In this document: one piece after another, positions 28,941 to 37,673 of the stretch
Layout of the letters: every line of letters begins with the position of its first letter
Numbering within the stretch: the stretch's first letter is position 1
Source of the DNA: Pseudofulvimonas gallinarii
Lineage (GTDB): Bacteria > Pseudomonadota > Gammaproteobacteria > Xanthomonadales > UBA2363
Length of the DNA stretch: 51,519 nt
NCBI RefSeq assembly: GCF_004343305.1
Contig: NZ_SMAF01000022.1
Location: 1-51,519, forward strand
Reading direction: 5' to 3'
The notes under the pieces: model-generated
Told to the model about the DNA's origin: nothing
Databases searched by the model: none
Seen by the model: only the letters and a program-made list of their open reading frames with translations
Position numbers and translations under genes: made by a program

Positions 28941-29078
28941 ATGACCATCCACTTCGAACTGACCGCCCTGATCGCCCTGATCGCCGGCATCCTCATCCTC
29001 ATCAGGCCGCGCCTGCTGAATTACGTCGTGGCCCTGTACCTGATCGTGATCGGTGTCCTCGGCCTGATCGGACGCTGA
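28941..29078 (+). CDS. DUF3096 small membrane peptide, 45 aa
   Basis: The peptide has two hydrophobic stretches (residues 6-20 and 27-43) separated by RPRLLN, a helical hairpin with a charged turn, which matches DUF3096. ATG 28941 lies in a region without competing frames, and the glnE gene starts 46 bases after its stop. The function of the family is unknown; it is usually an isolated inner membrane protein. Confidence 0.8.
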   Translation: MTIHFELTALIALIAGILILIRPRLLNYVVALYLIVIGVLGLIGR

Positions 29079-29124
29079 TGGCCGTCGCCGCGGCGCCCGC
29101 GGCGGCGTCCGGCGGGAGGATTAC

Positions 29125-31905
29125 ATGATCGACGGGGGATGGCTGTCGGCGCGGCTGGACGCGCTGGCGGTCGATGCTACGCATCCGGCATGGCTGCCAC
29201 GCCTGCTGCTGGCCAGCGATTTCGCCTTCGATACCCTGCGCCAGGTGCCCGGCGTGCTGGCGTCCCTGGAGGACCGCGTCCGCGATCCGCGGCCGCCGAT
29301 GGCGCGCTGGCAGCCCGGCGAGGGCGGCATGCAGCGCGAGCTTCGCTGGTTCCGCCGCGCCGAGGGCGTGCGCCTGATCGCCCGCGACCTGCTGGATCTG
29401 GACCGTGTCGCGGAGACGCTGGCCGGCAGCAGCCGCCTTGCCGATGCCTGCATCGCGCTGGCACTGGACGATGCCGTGCAGCGGGTCTCGGCCCGGCATG
29501 GCGCCATCCGCGACGACTGCGGCTACGTGCTGCCGCCGGTGGTGTTCGCGCTCGGCAAGCTCGGTGGCGGCGAACTGAATTTCTCTTCCGACGTCGATCT
29601 GGTCTTCGCCTACAGTGGCGGTGGCCACGACAGCGACAGCGACGGCGATGCGGCGCTGGCGCCGGATGCCTGGCATGCGCGCGTCGTCCGCCACTTCGCG
29701 CAGCGCCTGGGCGAAACCGACGTTGACGGTTTCAGCCATCGCGTCGACCTGCGCCTGCGTCCGTTCGGACAGTCCGGCAAGCCCAGCCTGTCGTTCCCGG
29801 CGATGGAACAGTATTTCCAGCGCGAAGGCCGCGACTGGGAACGCTACGCCTGGCTGAAGGCGCGTGCCGTCGCCGGTGACGTCGCGGCCGGCGAACAGTT
29901 CCTGGCCTCGTTGCGGCCGTTCATCTATCGCCGCTACCTCGACTACAACGCCATCGACGCGCTGCGCGAGATGAAGGCGCAGATCGACCTGGAAGTGCAG
30001 CGCCAGGATCTCGCCGACGACATCAAGCTCGGGCGCGGTGGGATCCGCGAAGTCGAGTTCCTGGTGCAGGTCGTGCAGCTGGTCCGTGGCGGACGCGAGG
30101 CGGGCCTGCGCCAGCGCGGCCTGCTCGACGGCCTGGCGGCGTGCATGCAGGCGGGCTATGTCGGCGAGGCCGCGGGTGTCGCGCTGCGCGATGCCTATCT
30201 GTTCCTGCGCCGGCTGGAAAACCGCCTGCAGATGCTGCGTGACGCCCAGACCCAGGCGCTGCCACTTGATGCCACCGACCAGTGGCGCATCGCGACGACG
30301 CTGGGGTACGAGGACTGGTCCGGGCTGCGTGCCGAACTGGACCGCCATCGAGACCGCGTCGCCGAGGAGTTCTCGCACGTGCTGGCGCCGCGTACGCGGG
30401 CGCGCGCCGCCGATTCGATGCTGACGCTGTGGCGCGCGTTGGCGCAGGGCAGCGCCGACGCCGTGCAGGTCGAGGCGGCCGGCATCGAGGTCGGCCAGGC
30501 GCTGATGGAAAGGCTGCGTGCGCTGGCCGGCAGCCCCGGCGTCCAGGCGCTTTCAGCGCGCGCACGCACGCGACTGGACCGGCTGATGGCGGCGCTGCTC
30601 GATCGCCTGCGCGGCCGCCAGGCGCAGGACGACGAGGCGGCGCTGGCGATCATCGACCTGCTGCAGATCCTGTTGCGCCGGTCCAATTACCTCGCCCTGC
30701 TCGAACAGCAGCCGGCGGCCCTGGACCGGCTGTTCGAACTGGCGCGCGGCAGTCGCTGGCTGGTGCAGCGCCTCGTGGACCAGCCGCTGCTGCTCGATGA
30801 TGTCTTCGATCCGCGTGCACCGGCGCCACCGGATTGCGCCGAGATCGCGCAGCTGCTCGCGACCGTGGCTGGCGCCGACGACCCCGAGGCGGTGCTGACA
30901 GCGCTGGGCGAGGTGCGCACCAGCCTGCGCTTCCGTCTTGGCCTGGCGACCATCGACAACCGCCTGCCGGCACCGGCGATCGCCGAACGCCTGGCGGCGA
31001 TCGCGCAGGAAGTGCTGCATCGCGTCCTTGATCTCGCGCTCGTCGACGTCGTGCGTCGCCACGGCTGGCCGGCGGGCGCCGGTCCTGGGCGCAGCGGCCT
31101 GGCGCTGATCGGCTACGGCAGCCTGGGGGCGCGCGAGCTGGGATTCGCGTCCGACCTCGACCTGGTGTTCGTGTTCGACGGTGCGCTGGGCGAAGCCGAA
31201 ACAGACGGCCCGTCGCCGGTCGAAGGGCAGCGCTTCTATGCGCGTGTCGTGCAGAAACTGCTCGCCTACCTGGCGGTGCCGTTGCCCGGCGGTCGCCTCT
31301 ACGAGGTCGATGCACGCCTGCGGCCGGATGGCGCCAAGGGGCTGCTGGTCACCAGCCTCGATGCCTACGCCGCCTACCAGCGCGAGCGCGCGTGGACCTG
31401 GGAACAGCAGGCGCTGGTGCGCGCACGCTTCATCGCCGGCGACGCCATGCTCGGCGCCGCGTTCACGGCGACGCGCGCGCAGTGGCTGGCGCAGCCGCGT
31501 GAGCCGGAACCGCTGCGGCAGGCCGTCGCCGACATGCGCGGGCGGCTGCGCCGGGAACTGGACCGCTCTCGCGGCGACCGTTTCGATCTCAAGCAGGGCC
31601 GCGGTGGGCTGGTCGACCTGGAGTTCCTGCTGCAGTATCTGGTGCTCGCGCATTCGGCGACGCATGCCGCCTTGCTGGACTCCGGCGCCAGCGGCGACCT
31701 GATCGCCATCCTCGCCGACGCCGGTGTGCTGGCGGGCGAAGAAGGCGCCGCACTGTCCGCCGCGCACGCCAGCCTGCTGGCGGCGGCTTTGCGCCAGACG
31801 CTGGATGCGCGGCCGCGAACGGTCGTGCCCGATGCCGGCATAGAGGCGGCGCGGCGGGCGATCACCCGGGCCTGCGCGCACGCGTTCGGAGAAGGTGCGC
31901 CATGA
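29125..31905 (+). CDS. glnE: Glutamine synthetase adenylyltransferase/adenylyl-removing enzyme GlnE, 926 aa
   Basis: GlnE attaches AMP to glutamine synthetase and removes it, as directed by PII and glutamine. Both nucleotidyltransferase units are present. The N-terminal deadenylylating unit has ALGKLGGGELNFSSDVDLVF at about residues 141-160; the C-terminal adenylylating unit has GYGSLGARELGFASDLDLVFVF from about 663. Each has the paired aspartates (DxD) of the fold, and each is followed by a DRFDLKQGRGGLVDLEFL-type block (KLGRGGIREVEF in the first). Length is close to the 945 of E. coli. It precedes the pilR-type gene, with 112 bases between them. Confidence 0.97.
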   Translation: MIDGGWLSARLDALAVDATHPAWLPRLLLASDFAFDTLRQVPGVLASLEDRVRDPRPPMARWQPGEGGMQRELRWFRRAEGVRLIARDLLDLDRVAETLAGSSRLADACIALALDDAVQRVSARHGAIRDDCGYVLPPVVFALGKLGGGELNFSSDVDLVFAYSGGGHDSDSDGDAALAPDAWHARVVRHFAQRLGETDVDGFSHRVDLRLRPFGQSGKPSLSFPAMEQYFQREGRDWERYAWLKARAVAGDVAAGEQFLASLRPFIYRRYLDYNAIDALREMKAQIDLEVQRQDLADDIKLGRGGIREVEFLVQVVQLVRGGREAGLRQRGLLDGLAACMQAGYVGEAAGVALRDAYLFLRRLENRLQMLRDAQTQALPLDATDQWRIATTLGYEDWSGLRAELDRHRDRVAEEFSHVLAPRTRARAADSMLTLWRALAQGSADAVQVEAAGIEVGQALMERLRALAGSPGVQALSARARTRLDRLMAALLDRLRGRQAQDDEAALAIIDLLQILLRRSNYLALLEQQPAALDRLFELARGSRWLVQRLVDQPLLLDDVFDPRAPAPPDCAEIAQLLATVAGADDPEAVLTALGEVRTSLRFRLGLATIDNRLPAPAIAERLAAIAQEVLHRVLDLALVDVVRRHGWPAGAGPGRSGLALIGYGSLGARELGFASDLDLVFVFDGALGEAETDGPSPVEGQRFYARVVQKLLAYLAVPLPGGRLYEVDARLRPDGAKGLLVTSLDAYAAYQRERAWTWEQQALVRARFIAGDAMLGAAFTATRAQWLAQPREPEPLRQAVADMRGRLRRELDRSRGDRFDLKQGRGGLVDLEFLLQYLVLAHSATHAALLDSGASGDLIAILADAGVLAGEEGAALSAAHASLLAAALRQTLDARPRTVVPDAGIEAARRAITRACAHAFGEGAP

Positions 31906-32017
31906 ACCGGTTTGCAGGCCGTGGTTCCCTCCAGCCGGGCCTGCGGCGTGCCCGGCTCGACGCATTCCCCGCCGGCCGGCTCGCACAACCGCGTCGGCGC
32001 GGTTACCCTACGTGGCC

Positions 32018-33499
32018 ATGACGACACCCGCAGCACTGGTGGTTGAGGACGAAGTCGATCTGCGCGAGCTGATCGAGCTGTCGCTGGCCGGCATGGACCT
32101 GGACGTGGTCGGTGTCGGCACGCTGGCCGAAGCCCAGGAGCAGATCGGCAAACGGTCCTTCGCCCTGTGCCTGACCGACCTCAGGTTGCCCGATGGCATG
32201 AGCCTGCCGCTGGTCGAGCGCATCGGCCGCGAGCATCCGCATACGCCGGTGGCGGTGCTGACCGCCTACGGCAACGTCGAGACGGCGGTGTCGGCCCTGA
32301 AGGCCGGCGCCTTCGATTTCGTCAGCAAGCCGGTCGACATCGCCCAGCTGCGTCGCCTGGTCGAGACGGCGCTGCGCATGGCGGCCAACGGTCCGCGTGC
32401 ACCGGACGCGACCACGCGCATGATCGGCTCCTCGCCGGCGATGCAGCAGGCGCGTGCCACCATCGCCAAGCTGGCGCGCAGCCAGGCGCCGGTGTACATC
32501 AGTGGCGAATCCGGCAGCGGCAAGGAACTGGCGGCGCGGCTGATCCACGACATGTCGCCGCGGGCCAGCGGACCGTTCGTGCCGGTCAACTGCGGCGCCA
32601 TTCCCGCCGAACTCCTGGAAAGCGAATTCTTCGGCCACAAGCGTGGCAGTTTCACCGGCGCCAATGCCGACAAGATCGGCCTTTTCCAGGCTGCGCACGG
32701 TGGCACGCTGATGCTGGACGAAGTGGCGGACCTGCCGTTGCCGATGCAGGTGAAATTGCTGCGCGCGATCCAGGAAAAAGCGATCCGCCCGATCGGCGCG
32801 CAGGCCGAACAGCCGGTCGACGTGCGCCTGATCAGCGCCACGCACAAGAACCTGCACGAACTGGTCGAGCGCGGCGCGTTCCGCCAGGACCTGTACTACC
32901 GCATCAACGTCATCGAACTGCCGATGCCGCCGCTGCGTGAGCGCCGCGAGGACATTCCCAAGCTCGCCGCGCACATCCTCGCCAAGCTTGACCAGCAAGG
33001 TCGCGTGCGCCTCACCGAGGAAGCCGGCAAGGCGCTGCTCGAGTATCCGTTTCCCGGCAACATCCGCGAGCTGGAGAACATCCTCGAGCGCGCGATGGCC
33101 CTGTGCGACGGCAGCGCCATCGGCGTCGACGACCTGCAGCTGCCGGTGATGCGCGCGACGCCGACCTTCGAGGAGCGTGCGCCGGAACGTGTGCCCATGA
33201 TGCCGCCGGCGCATGGTGGCTACGCGCATGACCCCGCGCTCGGCGCCGGCTACGGCAGCGGTGGCGGTGCCTACGCGCCGGGCATGCCGATGCCGGGTGC
33301 GCCGGCAGCCGCGCCGCCGGTCGCCGATCCCGCACCCAGCCGCGATGCGCCGCTCGAGGACTACATCGAACAGCTCGAACGCGACCGCATCCTCAAGGCG
33401 CTGGAAGCCAATCGCTACAACAAGACCAAGACCGCGCAGGCGCTCGGCATCACCTTCCGCGCGCTGCGCTACCGCCTGAAGAAACTCGGCATCGAATAA
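32018..33499 (+). CDS. pilR: Sigma-54-dependent response regulator, PilR/NtrC type, 493 aa
   Basis: The layout is receiver, AAA+ activator, then Fis-type helix-turn-helix. The receiver has the acid pocket ED and phospho-Asp at about residue 53 (LTDLRLP). The AAA+ domain has Walker A GESGSGKE (about 163), the sigma-54 contact loop as GSFTGA instead of GAFTGA (about 210), a variant seen in PilR, and LMLDEVADLP. The DNA-binding domain ends TAQALGITFRALRYRLKKLGIE. A linker of about 65 Gly/Pro/Ala/Met-rich residues precedes it. PilR turns on pilin transcription, but no pilS or pil gene is next to it here; glnE is upstream and repeats downstream. ATG 32018 gives the family start. Confidence 0.9.
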   Translation: MTTPAALVVEDEVDLRELIELSLAGMDLDVVGVGTLAEAQEQIGKRSFALCLTDLRLPDGMSLPLVERIGREHPHTPVAVLTAYGNVETAVSALKAGAFDFVSKPVDIAQLRRLVETALRMAANGPRAPDATTRMIGSSPAMQQARATIAKLARSQAPVYISGESGSGKELAARLIHDMSPRASGPFVPVNCGAIPAELLESEFFGHKRGSFTGANADKIGLFQAAHGGTLMLDEVADLPLPMQVKLLRAIQEKAIRPIGAQAEQPVDVRLISATHKNLHELVERGAFRQDLYYRINVIELPMPPLRERREDIPKLAAHILAKLDQQGRVRLTEEAGKALLEYPFPGNIRELENILERAMALCDGSAIGVDDLQLPVMRATPTFEERAPERVPMMPPAHGGYAHDPALGAGYGSGGGAYAPGMPMPGAPAAAPPVADPAPSRDAPLEDYIEQLERDRILKALEANRYNKTKTAQALGITFRALRYRLKKLGIE

Positions 33500-33591
33500 C
33501 GGCTGACCCGGGTCGCGACGGCTGTCGGCCTTTCCCTGGTTCGCCAGCAGCCCGGGTCTGGGCTTGATCTGGCGTTGGAGTGGAAGGGCAC

Positions 33592-33892
33592 TGGACACCC
33601 GCCTGCGCGGGTGTGACGGAGAGGGGGCGGTTGATTTTACGCAGGCGTCGGGTCGAGTCTCACCGCAACGCCGGCAGTGGACTTCCAGGCCCGGGCACGG
33701 CGCACCGCTCATTCTTCTGATGTAGCGCTGGTTCACCGTAACGGTATCGGGATCAACGAAGCGGTATCGCGACCAGCCGCTGTACCTCGAAGCGGGACAC
33801 CGTCATGCCCGCGCAGGCGGGCAGGCGAGGAGTGCAAAGGTGCCGGACACCCGTTCGCGCGGTTCTCGCCTCAGTGTGGTGCGGAACAACAC
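33592..33892. repeat. Tandem repeat unit 1 (type A, 301 bp)
   Basis: This is the first of four near-identical units; it starts at TGGACACCCGCCTGCGCGGG and runs to the next such start. Palindrome 1 (ACACCCGC-CTGC-GCGGGTGT) opens it and palindrome 2 (ATGCCCGC-GCAG-GCGGGCA) lies near 33804 on the opposite orientation. The six bases TCCAGC present in type B are missing after palindrome 2. Few substitutions separate it from unit 3. Confidence 0.9.
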
Positions 33893-34199
33893 TGGACACC
33901 CGCCTGCGCGGGTGTGACGGAGAGGGGGCGGTGGATTTTCCGCAGGTGTCGTGTCGAGTCTCACCGCATCGCCGGCAGAGGACTTCCAGGCCCGGGCACG
34001 GCGCACCGCTCATTCTTCTGATGTAGCGCTGGTTCACCGTAACGGTACCGGGATCAACGAAGCGGTATCGCGACCGGCCGCTGTACCTCGAAGCGGGACA
34101 CCGTCATGCCCGCGCAGGCGGGCATCCAGCGGCGAGGAGTGGAAAGGTGCCGGGCCCCCGTCTGCGCGGATCTCGCCTCCGTGTGGCGCGGAACAACAC
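33893..34199. repeat. Tandem repeat unit 2 (type B, 307 bp)
   Basis: It has the same plan as unit 1 but contains the six-base TCCAGC segment after palindrome 2 (about 34105-34130) and GGGCCCCCGTCTGCGCGG where type A has GGACACCCGTTCGCGCGG. Unit-specific changes include CAGGTGTCGTG and ACCGCATCG near its start. Confidence 0.9.
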
Positions 34200-34500
34200 T
34201 GGACACCCGCCTGCGCGGGTGTGACGGAGAGGGGGCGGTGGATTTTCCGCAGGCGTCGGGTCGAGTCTCACCGCAACGCCGGCAGAGGACTTCCAGGCCC
34301 GGGCACGGCGCACCGCTCATTCTTCTGATGTAGCGCTGGTTCACCGTAACGGTACCGGGATCAACGAAGCGGTATCGCGACCGGCCGCTGTACCTCGATG
34401 CGGGACACCGTCATGCCCGCGCAGGCGGGCAGGCGAGGAGTGGAAAGGTGCCGGACACCCGTTCGCGCGGATCTCGCCTCCGTGTGGCGCGGAACAACAC
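34200..34500. repeat. Tandem repeat unit 3 (type A, 301 bp)
   Basis: It shares the type A deletion and the CGGACACCCGTTCGCGCGG segment with unit 1, and differs from it at only a few bases, including GATGCGGG for GAAGCGGG near 34396. Alternation with types B on both sides implies duplication of an A-B dimer. Confidence 0.9.
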
Positions 34501-34812
34501 TGGACACCCGCCTGCGCGGGTGTGACGGAGAGGGGGCGGTGGATTTTCCGCAGGCGTCGGGTCGAGTCTCACCGCAACGCCGGCAGTGGACTTCCAGGCC
34601 CGGGCACGGCGCACCGCTCATTCTTCTGATGTAGCGCTGGTTCACCGTAACGGTATCGGGATCAACGAAGCGGTATCGCGACCGGCCGCTGTACCTCGAA
34701 GCGGAACACCGTCATGGCCGCGCAGGCGGGCATCCAGCGGCGAGGAGTGGAAAGGTGCCGGACCCCCGTCTGCGCGGATCTCGCCTCCGTGTGGCGCGGA
34801 GTGGAACGGTAC
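34501..34812. repeat. Tandem repeat unit 4 (type B, 312 bp)
   Basis: This is a type B unit with TCCAGC present. Palindrome 2 here reads ATGGCCGC-GCAG-GCGGGCAT, one arm base changed, so the stem has a mismatch. The end differs from the others: GGAACAACAC is replaced by GGAGTGGAACGGTAC, marking the transition to the degenerate tail. Confidence 0.9.
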
Positions 34813-34944
34813 TGGACACCCGTCCGCGCGGATGACCTCGACGTGGCTGTGGCGTGGACAACACAGGACATCCACGCCTGCGCGGGTGTGTCGGTGAGGT
34901 GGCGAGGAACAACACTGGATGCCGCCTGCGCGGTGCGCCGCGAG
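34813..34944. repeat. Degenerate tail of the array with palindrome relics
   Basis: Three decayed relatives of palindrome 1 follow one another: GGACACCCGTCCGCGCGGAT at 34815, GACATCCACGCCTGCGCGGG about 34867 and GGATGCCGCCTGCGCGGTGC about 34917. The rest of the unit is absent. The tail runs directly to the prmC stop codon. Confidence 0.7.
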
Positions 34945-35799
34945 TCAGGGACGGGTGCGCGCGTAGCTGACGCGCTCGTGGCCGCCGAGGTCGCGGGTGC
35001 TGGCGGCGTCGACCAGTCCGGCCGCCCGCATCAGGCCGCGAACCGCCGCGCCCTGGCTGAAGCCGTGTTCCAGCAGCAGCCAGCCGCCGGGGACCAGATG
35101 CGCGGCGGCACCGGCGACGAGCACGCGGATCGCGTCGAGGCCGTCGCGGCCGGAGACCAGCGCGGACGCAGGTTCGAAGCGCAGGTCGCCTTCGCCGAGA
35201 TGGGGGTCGTTGCTGGCGATGTAGGGCGGATTGCTGGCGATGGCATCGAAGCGTGTCTCGCCGGCCAGTGCCTGGTACCAGTCGCCAGGACGGAACACCA
35301 CCTGCGACAGTCCCAGGCGCTCGGCATTGCCGCGCGCGACCGCGAGCGCGGCGCTGCTGGCGTCGCTGGCCAAGACGTAAGCCTGCGGGCGTTCCCGGGC
35401 AACGGACAGCGCGACGGCACCCGAGCCGGTGCCGAGATCGGCAAGGCGCGCGCCTGATCGCTGCGGCAGGCGCCGCAACACTTCCTCGACCAGCGTTTCG
35501 GTGTCGGCGCGCGGAATCAGCACGTCCGGCGTCACCTTCAGCGGCAGCGACCAGAACTCGCGCTCGCCGGTGAGGTAGGCAATGGGTTCGCCCTGCGCGC
35601 GACGCTGCAGCCAGTCCATGAAGCGCGGCAGCCAGCCCGATTCCGCCAGCGCATCGTCATGCGCACGCAACCAGGCGCGACTGCGACCGCTGGCGGCGGA
35701 CAGCAGCACCTCGACATCCGCCGCGCCGTCAGCGCCTGGCAGCCGCTGGCGTCCCAGCCGTCGAAGCTCGGCTATCGTGACGGGCGTGGTGCCGGTCAT
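34945..35799 (-). CDS. prmC: Release-factor glutamine methyltransferase PrmC, 284 aa
   Basis: PrmC (HemK) methylates the GGQ glutamine of release factors RF1 and RF2. The N-terminal helical domain is followed by a Rossmann methyltransferase: YLTGEREFWSLPLKVTPDVLIPRADTE (family linker), SAM motif DLGTGSGAVALSVA, and catalytic NPPY near residue 190 (SNPPYIAS). It begins 21 bases after the sulfurylase/kinase stop, suggesting one transcript, unlike the common prfA-prmC order. Its 3' end borders the repeat array. Confidence 0.96.
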   Translation of the reverse strand: MTGTTPVTIAELRRLGRQRLPGADGAADVEVLLSAASGRSRAWLRAHDDALAESGWLPRFMDWLQRRAQGEPIAYLTGEREFWSLPLKVTPDVLIPRADTETLVEEVLRRLPQRSGARLADLGTGSGAVALSVARERPQAYVLASDASSAALAVARGNAERLGLSQVVFRPGDWYQALAGETRFDAIASNPPYIASNDPHLGEGDLRFEPASALVSGRDGLDAIRVLVAGAAAHLVPGGWLLLEHGFSQGAAVRGLMRAAGLVDAASTRDLGGHERVSYARTRP

Positions 35800-35820
35800 G
35801 GCGCAGGCGCGGCGGGCGGC

Positions 35821-37533
35821 TCAGCGCAGCCAGCCGCGCGCGTCGAGCCAGTCGACGATGGCCAGCGCCTGCGTGCGCGGGTCGCCGCCGCCGGCGTCGA
35901 TGCGCAGCTCGGGATTTTCCGGCGCCTCATAGGGATCCGAGATGCCGGTGAACTGCTTGATCTCGCCGCGGCGGGCCGCCGCATACAAACCCTTGCGGTC
36001 GCGTGATTCGCAGACTTCCAGGCTGGTGGCGACATGCACTTCGCAGAAACCGCCGTGCGCTTCACTCATGCGCCGCGCCTGCGCGCGTGGTCCGGCGAAG
36101 GGTGCGATCGGCGCGCAGACGGCGATGCCGCCGTGGCGGACGATTTCACCCGCCACCCAGCCGATGCGCGTGATGTTGGCGTCACGGTCCTCGCGCGAGA
36201 AGCCCAGGCCCTTGGACAGGTGCTTGCGCACCTCGTCACCGTCAAGCAGCGTCACCGGTCGGCTGGAACGCTCCAGCATGAGGCTGATCAGCGCCTGCGC
36301 CAGCGTCGACTTGCCGGCGCCGGACAGACCGGTGAAGAACACGGTGAATCCCGGTGGACGGCCGGCAGGGTGGCGCTCGCGCAGCACCTTTACGATGTCC
36401 GGGAAGGTGAACCATTCCGGGATCGCTTCCCCGGTATGCAGGCGACGGCGCAGCTCGGTGCCGGAGATGTCGCGGATCACGTCGGCGGCGGTTGCTTCGT
36501 CGGCGCCGATATAGGTGTCGCGATTTTCGGCGTAGACCATGGCCTGGAATGGCACCATCTCGATGCCCAGTTCATCGGCATGGCGCGCCAGCAGTTCCTG
36601 CGCGTCGTAGGGACCATAGAACGGCTTGCCGTGGCTGTCATTGCCAGGCCCGGCGTGGTCGCGACCGACGATGAAGTGCGTGCAGCCGTGGTTCTTGCGG
36701 ATGATGGCATGCCACACCGCTTCGCGCGGGCCGCCCATGCGCATGGCCAGCGGCAGCAGGCTCAGCATCGCCAGGCCGTCGGGATAATGCGGCAGCAGCG
36801 CCTGGTAGCAGCGCACGCGTGTGTAGTGGTCGACATCGCCGGGTTTGGTCATGCCCACCACGGGATGGATCAACAGCTTCGCGCCGGTGCGTCCGGCGGC
36901 GCGCAGCGTCAGTTCGCGATGCGCGCGATGCAGCGGATTGCGGGTCTGGAACGCGACCACGCGCGACCAGCCTTCGGCCTTGAACTTCCCGCGCAGCGAG
37001 CGCGGTGTGTCGCGCAGGCCGACGAAATCGTAATGGCCGGGCAGCTGGATGCCCTCCAGCGTGCCGCCGACATAGAACGGATGGCTGCGGTCGAGCAGCT
37101 GCGCCACCGCCGGGTGGGCGCGGTCGGTGGTGCCGAAGACGGCCTGCGCTTCCGCCTCGCGTTCCGGCTGCCAGATGTCGCCGACGGTGAGGATCGCCAG
37201 CGGCGTATTGTCGGTATCGCGCAGTGCGATGCGTGCGCCCGGCTGCAGGCGGCCGGCGAAGTCTTCGCTGACGTCCAGCGTGATCGGCATCGGCCACAGC
37301 GTGCCGTCGGCCAGGCGCATGGCGCGCAGCACCGACTCGTAGTCGGCCCGGCCGAGGAAGCCGGCAAGCGGCGAAAAGCCGCCGTTGAGCAGCAGTTCCA
37401 GGTCGCAGCGCTGGCGTTCGGTCAGGTCCCAGGCCGGCAGCGACGCGGCTTCGAGGCGGAGCTGGTCGGCGCGTTCGGGCGACGCCAGCAGTTCACACAG
37501 GCGGCCGCCGTGCGGCGCCGGAAGGTCGGTCAT
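35821..37533 (-). CDS. sat-cysC: Fused ATP sulfurylase / APS kinase, 570 aa
   Basis: The protein makes APS from sulfate and ATP and then phosphorylates it to PAPS. Residues 1-390 are a monomeric Sat-type sulfurylase: FQTRNPLHRAH (about 194-204, the HxxH active site), GMTKPGDVDHYTRVRCYQ, and FIVGRDHAGPG. Residues 395-570 are APS kinase: P-loop GLSGAGKST (about 400-408), LDGDEVRKHLSKGLGFSREDRDANI, then KGLYAAARRGEIKQFTGI. This differs from the cysDN heterodimer. No cysH, cysI or sulfotransferase is near, so use for assimilation or for sulfonation is open. Confidence 0.96.
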   Translation of the reverse strand: MTDLPAPHGGRLCELLASPERADQLRLEAASLPAWDLTERQRCDLELLLNGGFSPLAGFLGRADYESVLRAMRLADGTLWPMPITLDVSEDFAGRLQPGARIALRDTDNTPLAILTVGDIWQPEREAEAQAVFGTTDRAHPAVAQLLDRSHPFYVGGTLEGIQLPGHYDFVGLRDTPRSLRGKFKAEGWSRVVAFQTRNPLHRAHRELTLRAAGRTGAKLLIHPVVGMTKPGDVDHYTRVRCYQALLPHYPDGLAMLSLLPLAMRMGGPREAVWHAIIRKNHGCTHFIVGRDHAGPGNDSHGKPFYGPYDAQELLARHADELGIEMVPFQAMVYAENRDTYIGADEATAADVIRDISGTELRRRLHTGEAIPEWFTFPDIVKVLRERHPAGRPPGFTVFFTGLSGAGKSTLAQALISLMLERSSRPVTLLDGDEVRKHLSKGLGFSREDRDANITRIGWVAGEIVRHGGIAVCAPIAPFAGPRAQARRMSEAHGGFCEVHVATSLEVCESRDRKGLYAAARRGEIKQFTGISDPYEAPENPELRIDAGGGDPRTQALAIVDWLDARGWLR

Positions 37534-37673
37534 GGGAATGTCCGGTCAGGCGAAAATGTGTGCGGCTAGTTTAGCTGCAGGCGTCCTGCGGCCACGGCCG
37601 GGCGGCGCGGCCGCGTTTCGATGGCAGACAGGCACCACCGTGCGGCGCCCGTGCCTGTGTTCGTGTGGGGCGG

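Noticed and set aside
33753-34645. Three near-identical minus-strand frames of about 95 codons, one per repeat unit
   Set aside because: They translate the palindromic repeats (PACAGMT and HPRRRVSS-type peptides, a known artefact of such repeats); each is a by-product of the 300-bp unit, although the six-base indel preserves the frame.
33592-34944. CRISPR array
   Set aside because: The units are about 300 bp and near-identical throughout, with no short repeat and unique spacer alternation and no cas genes.
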